Origin: Euzebyella marina
Lineage (GTDB): Bacteria > Bacteroidota > Bacteroidia > Flavobacteriales > Flavobacteriaceae
DNA length: 64,000 nucleotides
Assembly (NCBI RefSeq): GCF_014855515.1
Contig: NZ_JACYFK010000001.1
Span: 620,001 to 684,000 of the forward strand
Reading direction: 5' to 3'
How positions within the stretch are numbered: position 1 is the first letter of the stretch; each line of letters begins with the position of its first letter. Positions 62,580-64,000 of the stretch are shown here, piece after piece. Made by a program: the position numbers and the translations under genes. The notes under the pieces are model-generated. The model was given only the letters and a program-made list of their open reading frames with translations. It was not told where the DNA came from and ran no database searches.

Positions 62580-64000
62580 ATGACCAAAACCGCAAAGCGA
62601 ACTGTGAAGCAACTATTTACGCTTTTTATTTTACTGGCGATTGCCTGTTCAAATGCGCAATCACTTTCTTCTGTAGTCGTCGATTCTTCTACCCTTAAAC
62701 CCATCCCCTACGTAACGGTACAATTGAACAACCGGGGCATGATAACCAACGAAGAAGGTCGTTTCAAATTTTCTTTGGATGAGAGCATAAAACCTACCGA
62801 TTCTCTGTTTATTTCCTGTATCGGGTATGAAAGCATTGGCAAACCACTTGAACAGTTTACCGACAGTCTTATCTTCATAAAACCTAAGGCTATTGAATTA
62901 AAAGAGGTTATCGTATCGAACAAAAACTATACGCCAAAAGAAATAATTGAACTGGTCGAAGATAACTTGAAAAAAAACTACTATACCCAGCTCACCAAGA
63001 AACGCGTATTTCTTCGCGAGACCTATCAAAATAGGGTTCTAAAGACCAACTATGAGATAAAGAAATCATCTATAGATGCCTTTAACCGTAATTTTCTGGA
63101 TAGCGTTGTAAGCACCGTGCCCAAAGAGAATACGTACTACACCGAAATGTTGGGCGATTTATACGGAGGTGATGATGCCGATGAGCAAAAACTAGACCTG
63201 ATCAAAGCTTCAGAGCTTTATGACAAAAACAAGGATATTGATTTAGAAAAACTGGAGGAAAAATTCAATCAGATTGTCAAAAAGAATATAAAGACTGATT
63301 CTTATTTCAAAGTGAAATCCGGTCTCTTTGGCACGAAAATAGACCCGGAAGATATGGGCGACCTTTTTGAGGAAGAAATCGATTCGTCAGATGCTGCGGC
63401 ACTTAACGAAAAGCTCGAGCAAGAAAGAAAACAGAAAGAAGACCGCCGAAAATTTTTCTTGAAATACAAACGGGAAACTCTAGGAAACCTATTCGCCAAT
63501 CTCCCTATTTTCGATGATACCGATTACAATGTCTTATTCAAGCCTCGAAGGTATAACTTGTCGCTTGAGAACTTCACCTATATCGGAGACCAATCGGTAT
63601 ATGTTATCAACTTTGAACCCGATGGTTCACCTGAATTTCAAGGAACGTTATATATCAATTCAGACGATTTTGCTCTTATTCGTATGGATTTTGAAAACAC
63701 AGAACCACTTAGAGACTTTAGTTTACTAGGGGTGTCTTTCAAAGAATACTTGGCAAAAGGAAGCATTATTTTCGCTAAGGGAATCGACCAAAAATACCAT
63801 TTGAGATATTATAATATAATCAAAGGGGTGCAAGCCGGGTTCAATAGACCTTTAGCCATCATTGAAAAAAACAAAAATGTAAAGGGCAGAAGAAAACAAA
63901 ATGAATTAAAGCTGAAGATAGATGCTTCTTTTGGCAACATCAATAGTTATGAGCTAGTTGTTTTTGACGAGAATCCGATCAATTCTGAACAATTTGATTA
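62580..64000 (+). CDS. CarboxypepD_reg-like domain protein (3' end outside window)
   Basis: Open from the ATG at 62580 to the window end without a stop (473 codons). A signal peptide or lipoprotein-like leader (LLAIACSNAQS) is followed by a carboxypeptidase regulatory-like domain (about 24-110: SSTLKPIPYVTVQLNNRG, TNEEGRFKF, SCIGYES, LKEVIVS). The rest has an acidic, charged region (about 200-300) and a beta-rich part. Such proteins are common cell-envelope proteins in Bacteroidota; function is unknown. The C-terminus lies past the window. Confidence 0.75.
   Translation, partial: MTKTAKRTVKQLFTLFILLAIACSNAQSLSSVVVDSSTLKPIPYVTVQLNNRGMITNEEGRFKFSLDESIKPTDSLFISCIGYESIGKPLEQFTDSLIFIKPKAIELKEVIVSNKNYTPKEIIELVEDNLKKNYYTQLTKKRVFLRETYQNRVLKTNYEIKKSSIDAFNRNFLDSVVSTVPKENTYYTEMLGDLYGGDDADEQKLDLIKASELYDKNKDIDLEKLEEKFNQIVKKNIKTDSYFKVKSGLFGTKIDPEDMGDLFEEEIDSSDAAALNEKLEQERKQKEDRRKFFLKYKRETLGNLFANLPIFDDTDYNVLFKPRRYNLSLENFTYIGDQSVYVINFEPDGSPEFQGTLYINSDDFALIRMDFENTEPLRDFSLLGVSFKEYLAKGSIIFAKGIDQKYHLRYYNIIKGVQAGFNRPLAIIEKNKNVKGRRKQNELKLKIDASFGNINSYELVVFDENPINSEQFD

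Noticed and set aside
1-64000. CRISPR array, prophage or complete insertion sequence
   Set aside because: No regularly spaced repeats, phage genes or transposase genes were seen on either strand.

Overview
The window looks like a chromosomal carbohydrate-utilisation region of a marine or plant/alga-associated Flavobacteriaceae (Zobellia/Maribacter/Arenibacter-like; genus not established). Evidence seen: moderate-to-low GC, weak ribosome binding sites, TTG-N17-20-TAnnTTTG promoters, a hybrid two-component system (HTCS), many secreted lipoproteins, and GH families typical of Bacteroidota.

Layout. (1) 0-10.9 kb is a xylan island: a truncated GH10 xylanase, an HTCS sensor-regulator, then GH67 alpha-glucuronidase, GH51 arabinofuranosidase and an SGNH/SASA acetylesterase. 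(2) 10.9-16.5 kb is mixed: two secreted cupins, a GH28 polygalacturonase, a Gfo/Idh/MocA oxidoreductase and a DUF1593 lipoprotein. (3) 16.6-26.8 kb (minus strand) is a tightly packed pectin operon: DUF4861, GH105, GntP permease, galactarate dehydratase (garD), 5-dehydro-4-deoxyglucarate dehydratase (kdgD), pectin methylesterase CE8, CE12, a divergent GH28 and an alpha/beta hydrolase. (4) 27.5-33.7 kb holds a LacI regulator and the hexuronate genes kduI, kdgK, uxaB and uxaA. (5) 33.9-41.3 kb (minus) is an L-rhamnose operon: rhaD fusion, rhaI, rhaB, an FMN L-lactate dehydrogenase-like enzyme and an NCS1-type permease, divergent from a GntR regulator. (6) 42.6-55.8 kb carries rhamnogalacturonan enzymes: tandem CE12, rhaM, GH105, GH31, GH106, GH105, and an esterase-GH43 fusion, with an MscS channel between the last two. 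(7) 55.8-64 kb has a sulfatase, tRNA-Asn, rseP, a SCO1 protein, feoA/feoB with a FeoB-associated microprotein, and the start of a CarboxypepD_reg-like protein.

How it works together: esterases strip methyl and acetyl groups, GH28/GH105/GH106 release galacturonate, unsaturated uronate and rhamnose, and the cytoplasmic genes send these to KDG-6-phosphate, 5-dehydro-4-deoxyglucarate and pyruvate. No SusC/SusD pair, no polysaccharide lyase, and no uxaC, kduD, kdgA or 2,5-dioxovalerate dehydrogenase was seen, so some steps must be encoded elsewhere.

Regulation is the most notable result. A near-perfect palindrome, GTAATCGATTAC, recurs six times at pectin/uronate genes and fits the encoded LacI repressor. 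A second motif, ending in ACAGGAT, lies exactly 21 nt upstream of a TATTTT(T/A)G -7 element at three promoters (rhaD operon, GH31-GH105, GH106-GH105). It is a strong candidate operator for the GntR protein and would define a rhamnose/rhamnogalacturonan regulon. None of these assignments was tested with a database search.
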